Assembly (NCBI GenBank): GCA_964389755.1
Contig: CAYMEW010000021.1
Span: 11,673 to 75,672, forward strand
Reading direction: 5' to 3'
From: JBBSUQ01 sp964389755
GTDB taxonomy: Bacteria; Bacteroidota; Bacteroidia; Flavobacteriales_D; Crocinitomicaceae
DNA length: 64,000 bases
The translations under genes and the position numbers were made by a program. Positions within the stretch are counted from its first letter, which is position 1. Every line of letters starts with the position of its first letter. This document shows, piece by piece, positions 25,653-34,904 of the stretch. The notes under the pieces are model-generated. The model ran no database searches. It had not been told where the DNA came from and saw only the letters and a list, made by a program, of their open reading frames with translations.

Positions 25653-26627
25653 TTATAGCCAAAAAGCATTTCTACCGATTACGTACCCTTTTCCCTTTAA
25701 AAAATCTTCAAGTTTCGTAGGGTCTTCCGGATATCGGGCCAACAGGATTAATTCTTCTTTTAATAAGTCAGGATCTTCTATTGGTGCACCAATGACCTTT
25801 TTATTTTCCGCAAAATTAAGATCATAAATACGAAATAATACCTTTTCCCGGTTTAAAAAGCGTGCACAGCGTTTTCCTTTTTGTCCCGCGCCGACAATGC
25901 CGATTGGACTATTTGGTTTCATCAATTTCATAAACCAGCCCAGTTTCAGTTCAAAAAAAGAAGCCTGATCGTAAATTTTGGAATTCCGGGAAGTTCGTGC
26001 TGGATGCTCGCGCCAGTATAAGGTGACCTGATCCAGCGGTACAACCTTGTAGCCAGCCGCATACCATCGAAAAACCATATCATAATCTTCCGGGTAACGC
26101 AGTTTTTCAAAAATACAGTCGGCGAGCAGTTCCTTGCGACGTACGAGCCAATTAGGCGAAGCGATCACACATTCACGGTACAGGTGATCCCAATGGTCCC
26201 TGTTGTGAACTCTCGTGTTGAGCCAGTTCTCATATTTCCGGTATCCGGGGGAAACTTCCCCTTCCGAAAAATACCGTACTTGCCCCGTCACGAGTGTACG
26301 TTCGGGAGCATTCATCATCGCGCGACGCATTGCTTCCAGACGATCAGTCGGCATGATATCGTCCGCATCCATGCGCGTCACGAATTCCCCGGCAGCCGCC
26401 CCAAGTGCCGTTTGCAAAGCAGAGATAATTCCACGATCAGTGTTACTCAAAAGATAAATCCGCGGATCTTTTGCATGATAGGCAGAAGCGATCTCACGCG
26501 AAGCATCCGTCGAGTGATCATCCACGAGAATCAACTCCCAGTCGGCATCCGATTGTGCAAGTACACTGTCGACCATCTGTGCCAGCCAGGGTGCAGCGTT
26601 TCGAAAGGGTGTGAGGATAGAGATCAT
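25653..26627 (-). CDS. family 2 glycosyltransferase with extra C-terminal Rossmann-like segment
   Basis: The N-terminal 220 residues are a GT-A glycosyltransferase: SILTPFRNAAPWL start, ELILVDDHSTD nucleotide-binding motif, RMDADDIMP metal-binding DxD, and RYPEDYDMVFRW near the acceptor site. The last 85 residues differ from a plain GT2: SPIGIVGAGQKGKRCARFL has the glycine pattern of a nucleotide-binding Rossmann fold, followed by YDLNFAENKKVIGAPIED. Likely transfers a sugar in surface-glycan synthesis; substrate unknown. Single gene, convergent with the DUF4382 gene. Confidence 0.85.
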   Translation of the reverse strand: MISILTPFRNAAPWLAQMVDSVLAQSDADWELILVDDHSTDASREIASAYHAKDPRIYLLSNTDRGIISALQTALGAAAGEFVTRMDADDIMPTDRLEAMRRAMMNAPERTLVTGQVRYFSEGEVSPGYRKYENWLNTRVHNRDHWDHLYRECVIASPNWLVRRKELLADCIFEKLRYPEDYDMVFRWYAAGYKVVPLDQVTLYWREHPARTSRNSKIYDQASFFELKLGWFMKLMKPNSPIGIVGAGQKGKRCARFLNREKVLFRIYDLNFAENKKVIGAPIEDPDLLKEELILLARYPEDPTKLEDFLKGKGYVIGRNAFWL

Positions 26628-26723
26628 CGCTTAAAGGTAAGTATTGTAGCGGTTAAAAACGGATAATGAGTATTTCAATTAAAGGTGTCATAACCGTTAA
26701 GAAACGCTTATTCTCTCTTAAAA

Positions 26724-27440
26724 TCAGGAATTTAAACTTTTAAGGAACTTTGCATTCTCCAAAGCAGCGCCTCCCCAGGTATTGTTAAAATAGACATAGG
26801 CAACCTCGCTGTCATTCATTGCTTCTCGCACCTCTTTCAGGTCCTCTTCCGAATAGGAAGACCGGTAAAGGATCGGCACGCCGTGAAAGCGATAATAAAC
26901 CGGATCCGCCGTTCGGATCACGTCGTCGGGCAATCCCGGCGAAGGATGACTTTGTCCGCAAAACAGGATTCCGGCTTTTGTTAATTCCGTAAAAACGTCT
27001 TCGTTCCACCAGCTCGGGTGACGGAATTCGAGTACATTCGTGAACCGGTCGGATACTGAACTCAGAATACGTTGGAGTCGCTCTTCGGAAAACTGAAAGG
27101 AAGGCGGGGTCTGAAAAAGAACAGGTCCGCATTTTTCACGTAAACCGGTTTCAACCCGTTCGTAAAACGGTTCCAGTACTTCTTCTACTTCGTTGAATTG
27201 TTTGTAATGGGTCACGAGTCTGGGTGCCTTCACAGAGAACAAAAAACCGTCGGGTGTCTGATCATACCATTTTTCGAAGGTGCTCAGGCGTGGCATCCGG
27301 TAAAATGTCACATTCAACTCCACGGTATTAAAATGTTCGGCGTAGTAAGTGAGCCATTCAGAAGATTTCAGCTTTTCCGGGTAAAAAGAACCTTTCCAGT
27401 CGCGATACGAAAAGCCAGAACAACCGATATACCATTTCAT
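26724..27440 (-). CDS. DUF72-domain protein
   Basis: The 238-residue protein opens with WYIGCSGFSYRDWKGSFYPEKL and contains VELNVTFYRMP, FSVKAPRLVTHYK, FQTPPSF and VLEFRHPSWW, all signatures of the DUF72 family (YecE-like, TIM-barrel fold). The ending VYVYFNNTWGGAALENA is also typical. The biochemical function is not established. Length is normal and it is a single-gene unit. Confidence 0.93.
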   Translation of the reverse strand: MKWYIGCSGFSYRDWKGSFYPEKLKSSEWLTYYAEHFNTVELNVTFYRMPRLSTFEKWYDQTPDGFLFSVKAPRLVTHYKQFNEVEEVLEPFYERVETGLREKCGPVLFQTPPSFQFSEERLQRILSSVSDRFTNVLEFRHPSWWNEDVFTELTKAGILFCGQSHPSPGLPDDVIRTADPVYYRFHGVPILYRSSYSEEDLKEVREAMNDSEVAYVYFNNTWGGAALENAKFLKSLNS

Positions 27441-27596
27441 ACCTCATAAACAACCTGATTTGACGCATTGTTTCACACTTCCGTTAAAAAGAATGCCGTT
27501 CACCCGTCTTTGGGCCCGGTTCGCCATTTTATTTCAGGAGAACCGCCGCCAGGTCGTAACTTGGCCGCAAATCTTCATCATCAGTTTGCTCGAATG

Positions 27597-27630
27597 GAAA
27601 AGCCGGCTCTCTTACGAAAACCGGCTTTTC
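27597..27630 (-). terminator. intrinsic terminator of the phosphatase-like gene
   Basis: GAAAAGCCGG and CCGGCTTTTC pair over 10 bp around a 14-base loop. The A/T ends give a T-run on either strand; it lies 18 bases past the stop codon of the minus-strand gene. Between it and 27440 nothing else is recognisable. Confidence 0.75.
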
Positions 27631-27647
27631 TGATATACCTAAGGGAA

Positions 27648-30383
27648 TTATTGCACAACCACTTTGTAACGATACAGTTTGCGCGTTTGTATCTCTATGA
27701 AATAGGTTCCTGCCGGAAGCTGTTCGGATATAAGAGAGTACTTTTGAGCCTGCACGTTATCGGTACGGTAAACGACGTTCCCGGTCATGTCCAGTATCTG
27801 TAGCCATTCGATCGGGTAATCCGAGGAGAAAACCGTGAGTTTATCGTTATTTACCGGGTTCGGATAAACCTGGATGCCGTTGTCGAGTTGTTCTACTCCG
27901 GCCGTCGACGGATCAATCACTGAAAAATACTCGCGGTTAGACACTTCGGTATAGGAATCGTTGGTAAACATCACAATAAAATAATCTCCGGCAGCATCCG
28001 GAACGAGCGTATCCGTAAGCGTTTTGCTTCCGTGCGCCACCCCGTCAAAATAGGCGTAGATCAGCAGCGGATCGTTATCCGGATCGTCTCCCGAATGATA
28101 AATTCCAAGCCAGTCCTTTACAATTCCCGGAGCGTCCGTCCAGGTGGCCACGATGTCTTCGCCAAGATCATAGACCGGCTCATTGATCCACAGTTTGGTG
28201 ATGGTGTCACCTACCGAAAAGTAATAAGCATCGCCGATCACGTATGCTCCTTCAAAGTAATATTTTGCCGTGTAATATCCTTTTGGCAAACCGCTGATAA
28301 GCAGTGTATCCTGCAACTGGTCCACGCTGCCCCAAAAGGCAGAAGGTTGCGCACCGTGGGAATACCCGACTTTAAGGATTTCTACCGAATCGGCAACGAT
28401 CGGCCCGTTATTCACATATAACTGGATAGCCTGCCCGACCGGGTATGCATTGGTATCGGAGGTGATCACCGGAAGGTTCCCGTAATAGAAGGTGTCGCGG
28501 TCTGCAATTTCGCCGTAAGCGTCGAGTTCAAAGTACGCAGCAAAATACATGTCGGACTGTGTGAGCGCGGTTCCGCTGAAGTTCAGTGTTCCGTTTCCGC
28601 CGTTGCAATATTGCCAGGTTGATGAATTACCCGTAACTCCAGGAATGTCTCCCAGGTTGTAGATCCCGATCCAGTCGGTAGCATTTCCCGGACCGTTCAG
28701 ATAAGTCGCCACCATCGGGCTTCCCATTGCGTACTCATCCTGATCCATGTAAACCGTAGGACCGGAAACGAAGGAGTTATACACGACAAAAGTATCGGTT
28801 TCACTCCACGGCGACCACTCCAGGTTTCTGTCGCGGTGACGCACACGCAAATAATGCGTTCCGTTGGGCAGAGAGCCAGCGGGAATCGTGTAACTTTCAA
28901 TATCAACACCCGCATTGAGGTCCTGCGTGGAATCGGCCGCCTGCCCCGGTGCCTGTCCGTAGAGGTTTTCAAAGTCGCGCAGTTCGTCGAGCTCGGTAAC
29001 CGAAAAATCGTCGGTTTGTGCTATCTGGAATTCCGTTGAATTCAGCAATTCACCTGAAACTGTTGAAAAAGGCGATGATGCAACGGTGAACGGAAGTTCG
29101 AGACTGTCTCCCAAAACGGTCTGAATTTCGGGTTGATCCGGTGCCGGCTGATTGAGGTACCGGTGAAATTCATCGACCAGTTCGTTGTGTTTCCATTCGG
29201 TATTGGAGAACATGATCGGGCTTCCGACAGAATAGGTTTCGATGTCTACTTTTCCGTTCGTTACATCCACATCCATGATCTGGTAGCACCAGTTTGAAAT
29301 CGTTTTCTGAATGTAATCGAAATCCTGCTCGGTAGACTGGCCCCAGTACTGATCCCATGCGGTACCGCCCGAAATAATGTTATAGACCGGCGCATCTTTA
29401 AACTGACCGCGCGCATAGATGTGATGATGTGCCCCGACGTGCATCAGGTATTTGTCATAGTTCATACAAAGCGGAACAGCCTGTGTTTTTACCCACGGTG
29501 AAATATCGCCCACGTATTGCTCGGATTCGTAGGGCCGGTGACTAAACGTAAGTATCCAGTCCACGGTGTTGTCGTTCTGAGCCGCATTCATGACCTGCTC
29601 GAGCCAGTCATACTGGGCTGTACCGGTATGCTCGGAACTCAGACTTATAAAAAGCACGTTGCCAGCCTGCATGGCATAATAGTTTTCCGTACCGGAACTA
29701 ATTCCCTGGTAGGAGAACTGGTCGAGGTAAAAATGGGCGTAATAGGCATTCATTCCCATCGATCCGTAAGTTTCATGGTTCCCCACTGTTGTCTGGATCG
29801 GAATGTACCCGGAAAGCGCCTGGTTGTAGGCAAAATGAATGTTCCGGTACTGGTTGAGGTTCCCGAGATCGACCTGGTCACCCACCATGAAGGTCAGCGC
29901 TATGAAGTCAGAGGGATCGCCTCCCCATTTCTCATAGATCTTTTGTCTGGCCTGGGCCACGAGCGTGTCGTAACGTCCTGAAGCCTGGATCTGGTTATCT
30001 CCCATGATCAGGAAACGCAAATGGCCATCCGCAGAAGCTGCTTCACCCGGAAGCGGAAGTGTCTTAAAACTCAGTGTATCGGAATTAGCCGAACCTTCGT
30101 GCACACAATAGTAATATTTAGTATTCGCCTGGAGTCCGCTCAGTTGCGTGGTCGCGTAATAATAGCTCGTGCCTCCGTCGACGAACTGGTTTTGAGAACC
30201 GGTAACGGTCACTGAAAGATTCGTGGCACTTGTTCCGTAGGAAACAGAAACGCTCCCGGCATTATCGGAGATCCAGTTGACGTAAATCGATGCCGGTGTG
30301 GGTGCCTGGAGGTAGGGTTTGATGGTTTGGCCGAATGTCAGTGAGGACAGGCCGGTGAAAAGTAAAAACAGTAATTTTCTCAT
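27648..30383 (-). CDS. purple-acid-phosphatase-like metallophosphoesterase, T9SS type A cargo
   Basis: The 911-residue secreted protein has a signal peptide (KLLFLLFTGLSSLTFGQ), a fibronectin-like N-terminal domain (about 20-115) as in purple acid phosphatases, and a metallophosphatase domain with GDNQ, GDQVDLGN, GNHETYG and the C-terminal metal motif GAHHHIYARG. Several beta domains follow, then a T9SS type A sorting domain (IQVYPNPVNNDKLTV to the end). Likely releases phosphate from organic phosphoesters outside the cell. The frame extends seven codons up, but an exact -7 box at 30402-30409 places the transcription start downstream of that codon, so ATG 30383 is the start. Confidence 0.88.
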   Translation of the reverse strand: MRKLLFLLFTGLSSLTFGQTIKPYLQAPTPASIYVNWISDNAGSVSVSYGTSATNLSVTVTGSQNQFVDGGTSYYYATTQLSGLQANTKYYYCVHEGSANSDTLSFKTLPLPGEAASADGHLRFLIMGDNQIQASGRYDTLVAQARQKIYEKWGGDPSDFIALTFMVGDQVDLGNLNQYRNIHFAYNQALSGYIPIQTTVGNHETYGSMGMNAYYAHFYLDQFSYQGISSGTENYYAMQAGNVLFISLSSEHTGTAQYDWLEQVMNAAQNDNTVDWILTFSHRPYESEQYVGDISPWVKTQAVPLCMNYDKYLMHVGAHHHIYARGQFKDAPVYNIISGGTAWDQYWGQSTEQDFDYIQKTISNWCYQIMDVDVTNGKVDIETYSVGSPIMFSNTEWKHNELVDEFHRYLNQPAPDQPEIQTVLGDSLELPFTVASSPFSTVSGELLNSTEFQIAQTDDFSVTELDELRDFENLYGQAPGQAADSTQDLNAGVDIESYTIPAGSLPNGTHYLRVRHRDRNLEWSPWSETDTFVVYNSFVSGPTVYMDQDEYAMGSPMVATYLNGPGNATDWIGIYNLGDIPGVTGNSSTWQYCNGGNGTLNFSGTALTQSDMYFAAYFELDAYGEIADRDTFYYGNLPVITSDTNAYPVGQAIQLYVNNGPIVADSVEILKVGYSHGAQPSAFWGSVDQLQDTLLISGLPKGYYTAKYYFEGAYVIGDAYYFSVGDTITKLWINEPVYDLGEDIVATWTDAPGIVKDWLGIYHSGDDPDNDPLLIYAYFDGVAHGSKTLTDTLVPDAAGDYFIVMFTNDSYTEVSNREYFSVIDPSTAGVEQLDNGIQVYPNPVNNDKLTVFSSDYPIEWLQILDMTGNVVYRTDNVQAQKYSLISEQLPAGTYFIEIQTRKLYRYKVVVQ

Positions 30384-30401
30384 TGCTACAAAAGTTTGCA
30401 G

Positions 30402-30409
30402 CAAAGTTA
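30402..30409 (-). promoter_or_regulatory. Bacteroidota -7 element of the phosphatase-like gene
   Basis: The minus strand reads TAACTTTG, an exact TAnnTTTG match, 18 bases upstream of ATG 30383. It overlaps the upstream in-frame start codon at 30404 and therefore decides the start of the gene. Confidence 0.6.
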
Positions 30410-30484
30410 TCGCGCCTGTATGAGGCCTGTTTTACCCCCGTTTAAACGATTTATGAAATCGACTGCGTTGTTCCCCGTGCTCTT

Positions 30485-30973
30485 TCAGGACAGGTACGGC
30501 AGGATGGCTTTCCATTCCTCTACTTTTTGCGCATAACTTTTCCAGGCGTTCGCTCCGCTTGGTGAAGGCAAACGGTGATAGGTGATCCCCGGGGTTTGAC
30601 CGACGTGCTTCAGGTAAAATTTCTCGGCATGTGTGCTGTCAAAAAAGACGGTTCGAATGTCGGGATACATCCGGTAGAATTCTGCAAAATCATTTACCAC
30701 TTCGTTGCGAATGTTGGAGTCTGCGCTTCCTTCGCACTCGCAGTGACTGAGCACGTCCCACAAAGCGATGCGATGTCTCAGCAAAAGATCTTCCCGCTTC
30801 TCATAGTCTTTTGTAAAAGGCTCGTCGAAGAGTTCGAAAAGGATCTTCCAGAAATGGTTTCCGCTGTGCCCGTAGTACTGTTGGAGTTGCAATGAACGCT
30901 CACCGGGCATTGTGCCCAGGATCAGTATCCGGCTGTTTTCGGCAACGATGGGAGGAAATGCGGTCTTTAACAT
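30485..30973 (-). CDS. UDG-superfamily DNA glycosylase (hypoxanthine-DNA glycosylase type)
   Basis: The 162-residue protein has the uracil-DNA-glycosylase fold signature RILILGTMPGERSL, followed by YYGHSGNHFWKIL, ALWDVLSHCECEGSADSNI and the late motif HRLPSPSGANA. These match the family 6 hypoxanthine-DNA glycosylases, which remove deaminated adenine from DNA; Mug-type G/U glycosylases are the nearest alternative. An ATG at 31015 is in frame, but the extra segment overlaps the ATP synthase terminator, so MLKTAFPPIV at 30973 is preferred. Confidence 0.85.
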   Translation of the reverse strand: MLKTAFPPIVAENSRILILGTMPGERSLQLQQYYGHSGNHFWKILFELFDEPFTKDYEKREDLLLRHRIALWDVLSHCECEGSADSNIRNEVVNDFAEFYRMYPDIRTVFFDSTHAEKFYLKHVGQTPGITYHRLPSPSGANAWKSYAQKVEEWKAILPYLS

Positions 30974-30994
30974 GGGTTTTATTATACTAAAACA

Positions 30995-31025
30995 AAAAAG
31001 GAGCATGATGTTCACGCTCCTTTTG
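30995..31025 (-). terminator. intrinsic terminator of the ATP synthase operon
   Basis: GGAGC and GCTCC form the GC core of a stem extended by A-T pairs on both sides around an 11-base loop, with T-runs on both strands. It lies about 20 bases past the atpG stop. Confidence 0.75.
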
Positions 31026-31044
31026 AATTGTTTCTTAAAAAATC

Positions 31045-31926
31045 TTAGTTGTTGAGTGCTTCGGCACCACCGACGATCTCAAGGATCTCATTGGTAATGG
31101 CCGCCTGGCGTGCTTTGTTATAAGACAACTTCAGGTTGCGCTGCAATTCTTTCGCGTTATCCGTCGCCTTGTGCATCGCTGTCATACGTGCACCGTGTTC
31201 AGCTGCATGCGAATCGAGCAGTGCCTTGAACAATTGGATGGCAAGTGACTTCGGGATCAGGTCCTCAACGATTTCCTTCTTGGAAGGTTCGAAGATGTAA
31301 TCCACGGGAGCCGTCTTTTTGGTATCATCCTGTGCTTTCGGAACGATCGGGAGCAATTGCTCAACTTTCACTTCCTGGGATGCGGCGTTCACAAAGCTGT
31401 TGTAAACGATCACGACCTTATCGAATTCTTTTTCGATGAACATGCGCATGACATCTTTCGCGATGACATTTGCATTTTCAAAAGTCAGGTCGGAAAAAAT
31501 ATCCTCTACCGGTGCGATGTTATCATTCACGCAGTAAAATGAAGTTTTCTTATAAACATCCTTCACTTTTTTACCGAGCGTCATCACTCGCGGGTCCACG
31601 TTTTTATACTCCGAAAAGAGCAGGTGGTTGACCTTTTTGAGGATGTTGTTGTTGAACCCGCCACACAAGCCGCGATTGGAAGTTACGGCGATGATCAGCA
31701 CATTCTTTTCCTCACGTACTTCGGAAAACGCATTTTCCGAAAGGTCGAGTGTTGCACTCACATTTGACAGGATCTCCCGGAGCTTTTCAGCGTAAGGCTT
31801 CATCTGCGTAATCGCATCCTGAGCGCGCTTCAGTTTAGCGGCCGAAACCATTTTCATGGCGGATGTGATCTGCATGGTTGACCCCACCGAGGTGATCCTG
31901 TTTCGTATTTCCTTTAAGTTTGCCAT
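31045..31926 (-). CDS. atpG: ATP synthase F1 gamma subunit
   Basis: Gamma is the central rotating shaft that couples proton flow to ATP synthesis. The N-terminal ANLKEIRNRITSVGSTMQITSAMKMVSAAKLKRAQ helix and the C-terminal ARMTAMHKATDNAKELQRNLKLSYNKARQAAITNEI helix are diagnostic, as is TSNRGLCGGFNNN. At 293 residues the length is normal. Last gene of the operon, 21 bases downstream of atpA. Confidence 0.97.
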   Translation of the reverse strand: MANLKEIRNRITSVGSTMQITSAMKMVSAAKLKRAQDAITQMKPYAEKLREILSNVSATLDLSENAFSEVREEKNVLIIAVTSNRGLCGGFNNNILKKVNHLLFSEYKNVDPRVMTLGKKVKDVYKKTSFYCVNDNIAPVEDIFSDLTFENANVIAKDVMRMFIEKEFDKVVIVYNSFVNAASQEVKVEQLLPIVPKAQDDTKKTAPVDYIFEPSKKEIVEDLIPKSLAIQLFKALLDSHAAEHGARMTAMHKATDNAKELQRNLKLSYNKARQAAITNEILEIVGGAEALNN

Positions 31927-31947
31927 GTGTCAAATTAAGTATGCAGA

Positions 31948-33522
31948 CTAATATTTATCGGCAATTTCTTTTGCCACTTTTCCGAGAACATCGGTTAATT
32001 CGTCTGTATATTTTCCGGCTTTCAGTGCCACGAGTACGTCAGCATGTTTTGCTTCGAGGTAATCGAGGTATTCTTTTTCGAATTCCTTCACTTTGTTTAC
32101 CGGAACTTTTTGCATCATTCCTTTTGTTCCCACGTAGATGATCGCAATCTGCTTTTCTACCGGGTACGGGTCTCCTTCGCGCTGCTTGAGCACTTCCACG
32201 TTGCGCGCACCTTTGTCGAGTACTGCTTTTGTGGCGGCATCGAGGTCGGAACCGAATTTCGCAAACGCTTCGAGTTCGCGGTACTGAGCCTGGTCGAGTT
32301 TCAGCGTACCTGCTACTTTCTTCATGGATTTGATCTGTGCGTTACCTCCTACACGTGATACGGAGATACCCACGTTGATCGCCGGACGAATACCGGAGTT
32401 AAAGAGATCCGATTCGAGGAAGATCTGTCCGTCGGTGATCGAGATCACGTTGGTCGGAATGTATGCGGAAACGTCACCGGCCTGTGTTTCAATGATCGGA
32501 AGGGCAGTCAGTGAACCACCCCCTTTTACGATTCCTTTGATAGACTCGGGAAGGTCGTTCATTTGCTTCGCGATCGTATCGTCTGCAATGATCTTCGCTG
32601 CACGCTCGAGCAAACGGCTGTGCAGGTAAAACACGTCACCCGGATAAGCCTCACGACCCGGCGGACGACGAAGCAAGAGAGATACCTCTCGGTAAGCCAC
32701 CGCCTGTTTTGAAAGGTCATCGAATACGATCAGTGCCGGACGTCCTGAATCACGGAAGTATTCACCGATTGCGGCACCAGTCATCGGCGCGTAGAACTGC
32801 ATTGGTGCAGGATCGGATGCGTTTGAAGCAACCACCACGGTGTACGCCATGGCACCTGCATCCTCGAGTTTTTTCACGATTCCCGCAACGGTAGAACCTT
32901 TTTGTCCAACGGCAACATAGATACAGAAAACCGGTTCACCGCGGTCGTAGAACTCACGCTGGTTGATGATCGTATCGATTGCAACGGTCGTTTTACCTGT
33001 TTGACGGTCACCAATGATAAGCTCACGCTGACCACGCCCGATCGGAATCATGGCATCAACGGCTTTAATACCCGTTTGGAGCGGTTCGTTTACCGGCTGA
33101 CGGAAGATTACTCCCGGCGCCTTGCGTTCGATCGGCATTTCATACAGTTCTCCGGCGATCGGGCCTTTACCGTCGATCGGGTTACCGAGTGTGTCAACCA
33201 CGCGGCCAACCATTCCTTCACCAACCTGAACGGAAGCAATGCGTCCGAGACGTTTAACGGTGTCACCCTCTTTCACGTCTGTAGAACGGCCGAGCAATAC
33301 GGCTCCGACGTTATCTTCCTCGAGGTTGAGTGCGATACCCTGCAGTCCGCCTTCGAATTCGATCAATTCACCGTACTGAACTCCATTCAGTCCGTAGATA
33401 CGAGCAATACCGTCACCAATTTGTAACACGGTACCAACCTCCTGTAATTCAGCTTCAGAACGAAATCCTGATAACTGCTCTCTTAAAATTGCAGAAACTT
33501 CTGCCGGTTTTACATCTGCCAT
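31948..33522 (-). CDS. atpA: ATP synthase F1 alpha subunit
   Basis: Alpha forms the F1 hexamer with beta and carries non-catalytic nucleotide sites. The Walker A sequence GDRQTGKT (about residue 170), the alpha-specific VGQKGSTVAGIVKKLE and the PAINVGISVSRVGGNAQ region are all present. The 524-residue length is normal. The beta-subunit gene is not next to it, as is usual in Bacteroidota. Confidence 0.98.
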   Translation of the reverse strand: MADVKPAEVSAILREQLSGFRSEAELQEVGTVLQIGDGIARIYGLNGVQYGELIEFEGGLQGIALNLEEDNVGAVLLGRSTDVKEGDTVKRLGRIASVQVGEGMVGRVVDTLGNPIDGKGPIAGELYEMPIERKAPGVIFRQPVNEPLQTGIKAVDAMIPIGRGQRELIIGDRQTGKTTVAIDTIINQREFYDRGEPVFCIYVAVGQKGSTVAGIVKKLEDAGAMAYTVVVASNASDPAPMQFYAPMTGAAIGEYFRDSGRPALIVFDDLSKQAVAYREVSLLLRRPPGREAYPGDVFYLHSRLLERAAKIIADDTIAKQMNDLPESIKGIVKGGGSLTALPIIETQAGDVSAYIPTNVISITDGQIFLESDLFNSGIRPAINVGISVSRVGGNAQIKSMKKVAGTLKLDQAQYRELEAFAKFGSDLDAATKAVLDKGARNVEVLKQREGDPYPVEKQIAIIYVGTKGMMQKVPVNKVKEFEKEYLDYLEAKHADVLVALKAGKYTDELTDVLGKVAKEIADKY

Positions 33523-33559
33523 CTTATATCACCTTAGCTTAAAGACAAACGCGGGGCGC

Positions 33560-34090
33560 TTATCTCGTTAAACGTTGTTTTAAATTATTCATCTGGGAAA
33601 GTACGGATGCATCGATCTGCTTATCTCCCATTTTTACAATAAACCCGCCGATCAGCGACGGATCCGTCATTTCTTTTACCTCCAGTTCACCTTCTACCGA
33701 TTTGCCGACTTTATCCAGGATCTTCCTGCGAACATCATCCGAAAGCGGGCTCGCAGAGATCAGCGTTACCGGGGTGATGCCGCGGTATTCCTTAACCATT
33801 GCCTCGTAGGCTTCTGCGATCTGCGGAAGCAGGTCTTCCCGGCCGTTCTTCGTAATGAGGTTCACAAAAGAAGACGTGAGTTCTTCGAACTGTCCGAAAA
33901 GTTCCTTAAAAATAGCGATTTTTTTGTCCGCTTTTACAATCGGGCTACTCAGTAGCAACTGGAAATCATGGTTTTCATTCGCCTCGCGCAGGAAATTCAT
34001 ATCACCCAGTACGGCATCGATCTTTTGCTGTTCGATAGCCAGTTCGAGCAATGATTTTGCGTAACGCGATGCAACTTTAGTCCCTTTCAT
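33560..34090 (-). CDS. atpH: ATP synthase F1 delta subunit
   Basis: Delta links the peripheral stalk to the top of F1. The 176-residue protein has the conserved start ASRYAKSLLELAIEQ and the C-terminal VKEMTDPSLIGGFIVKMGDKQIDASV segment of the OSCP/delta family. It lies between atpF (5 bases) and atpA in the usual operon order. Confidence 0.95.
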   Translation of the reverse strand: MKGTKVASRYAKSLLELAIEQQKIDAVLGDMNFLREANENHDFQLLLSSPIVKADKKIAIFKELFGQFEELTSSFVNLITKNGREDLLPQIAEAYEAMVKEYRGITPVTLISASPLSDDVRRKILDKVGKSVEGELEVKEMTDPSLIGGFIVKMGDKQIDASVLSQMNNLKQRLTR

Positions 34091-34095
34091 CTTTC

Positions 34096-34590
34096 TTAGT
34101 TCAGGTTTATGTCATCCACCAGTTTCTCCGCAAGCGCTTTTTGCTTGTCATCGGAAGAAAGTTCTCCGCGAACCAGTTTTTCCGCGATCTCGAGGGAGAA
34201 TGCAGCAACCTGTGTTTTGAGTTCGCTGAGGGCCGCTGCTTTTTCAGCATTGATCGAAGTACGGGCAGAAGCAATCATCTTCTCACCTTCTTCTTTCGCA
34301 GTGCTTTTTGCTTCTTCGACCATGCGGTTCGCCGTTTCACGGGCATCTTTGATCATGGCATCGCGCTCTGCACGCGCTTCCTTCAACAGCGTTTCGTTTT
34401 GCGCCTGGAGCGCTTTCATTTCCGCTTTTGTTTTCTCAGCCAACTCGAGGGCATCCGAAATCTTTTGCTCACGGGTGTTCACCGCTCCGAGGATCGGCTT
34501 CCAAACAAACTTCGCAAGAATGAACAGCAGGAGAATGAACACTAATCCTGTCCAAAACAAAAGGCCGTAATCCGGTAATATCAAATCCAT
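34096..34590 (-). CDS. atpF: ATP synthase Fo b subunit
   Basis: The b subunit forms the peripheral stalk. One N-terminal membrane helix (residues about 8-28; FWTGLVFILLLFILAKFVW) is followed by a long alanine/lysine/glutamate-rich coiled coil (EQKISDALELAEKTKAEM and onward). The 164-residue length is typical. It follows a strong hairpin that separates it from atpE. Confidence 0.95.
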   Translation of the reverse strand: MDLILPDYGLLFWTGLVFILLLFILAKFVWKPILGAVNTREQKISDALELAEKTKAEMKALQAQNETLLKEARAERDAMIKDARETANRMVEEAKSTAKEEGEKMIASARTSINAEKAAALSELKTQVAAFSLEIAEKLVRGELSSDDKQKALAEKLVDDINLN

Positions 34591-34625
34591 GTTATCGTAT
34601 TATTTATATTGTTTTTTTCAAATTA

Positions 34626-34661
34626 AAACCGGGAAATGAACCAACCGTTCATTCCCGGTTT
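34626..34661 (-). terminator. strong hairpin between atpE and atpF (3' stabiliser or attenuator)
   Basis: In the 78-base gap after atpE the minus strand forms a 15-bp stem (AAACCGGGAATGAAC with its complement, one bulged T) around a 5-base loop. Only a broken T-run (TTTTAATTT) follows. It could stabilise the atpE message end or let only part of the transcription continue into atpF. The hairpin is seen; its role is inferred. Confidence 0.6.
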
Positions 34662-34668
34662 AGACATC

Positions 34669-34875
34669 TTACAGACCCAAGAATCCGACAACCACCCCGA
34701 AGAGTGCAACCCCTTCAATGAGGGCCGCCGCGATAATCATAGCTGTTTGAATTTTTCCTGAAGCTTCCGGCTGACGAGCGATCGCGTCCATTGCTGAACC
34801 ACCGATACGTCCGATACCCAATCCGGCGCCTAATACGGCCAGACCTGCTCCAATTGCTGCTACTCCTGTCATCAT
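34669..34875 (-). CDS. atpE: ATP synthase Fo c subunit
   Basis: The 68-residue hairpin of two membrane helices forms the rotor ring. The first helix is glycine/alanine-rich (AIGAGLAVLGAGLGIG), the loop has the conserved RQP (34-36), and the second helix carries the ion-binding Glu54 in ALIEGVALFG. The residues around Glu54 do not show an obvious sodium-binding set, so protons are the likely ion. Confidence 0.97.
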   Translation of the reverse strand: MMTGVAAIGAGLAVLGAGLGIGRIGGSAMDAIARQPEASGKIQTAMIIAAALIEGVALFGVVVGFLGL

Positions 34876-34904
34876 AACTATATTTGAGTTGAAAAATTTA
34901 CAAA

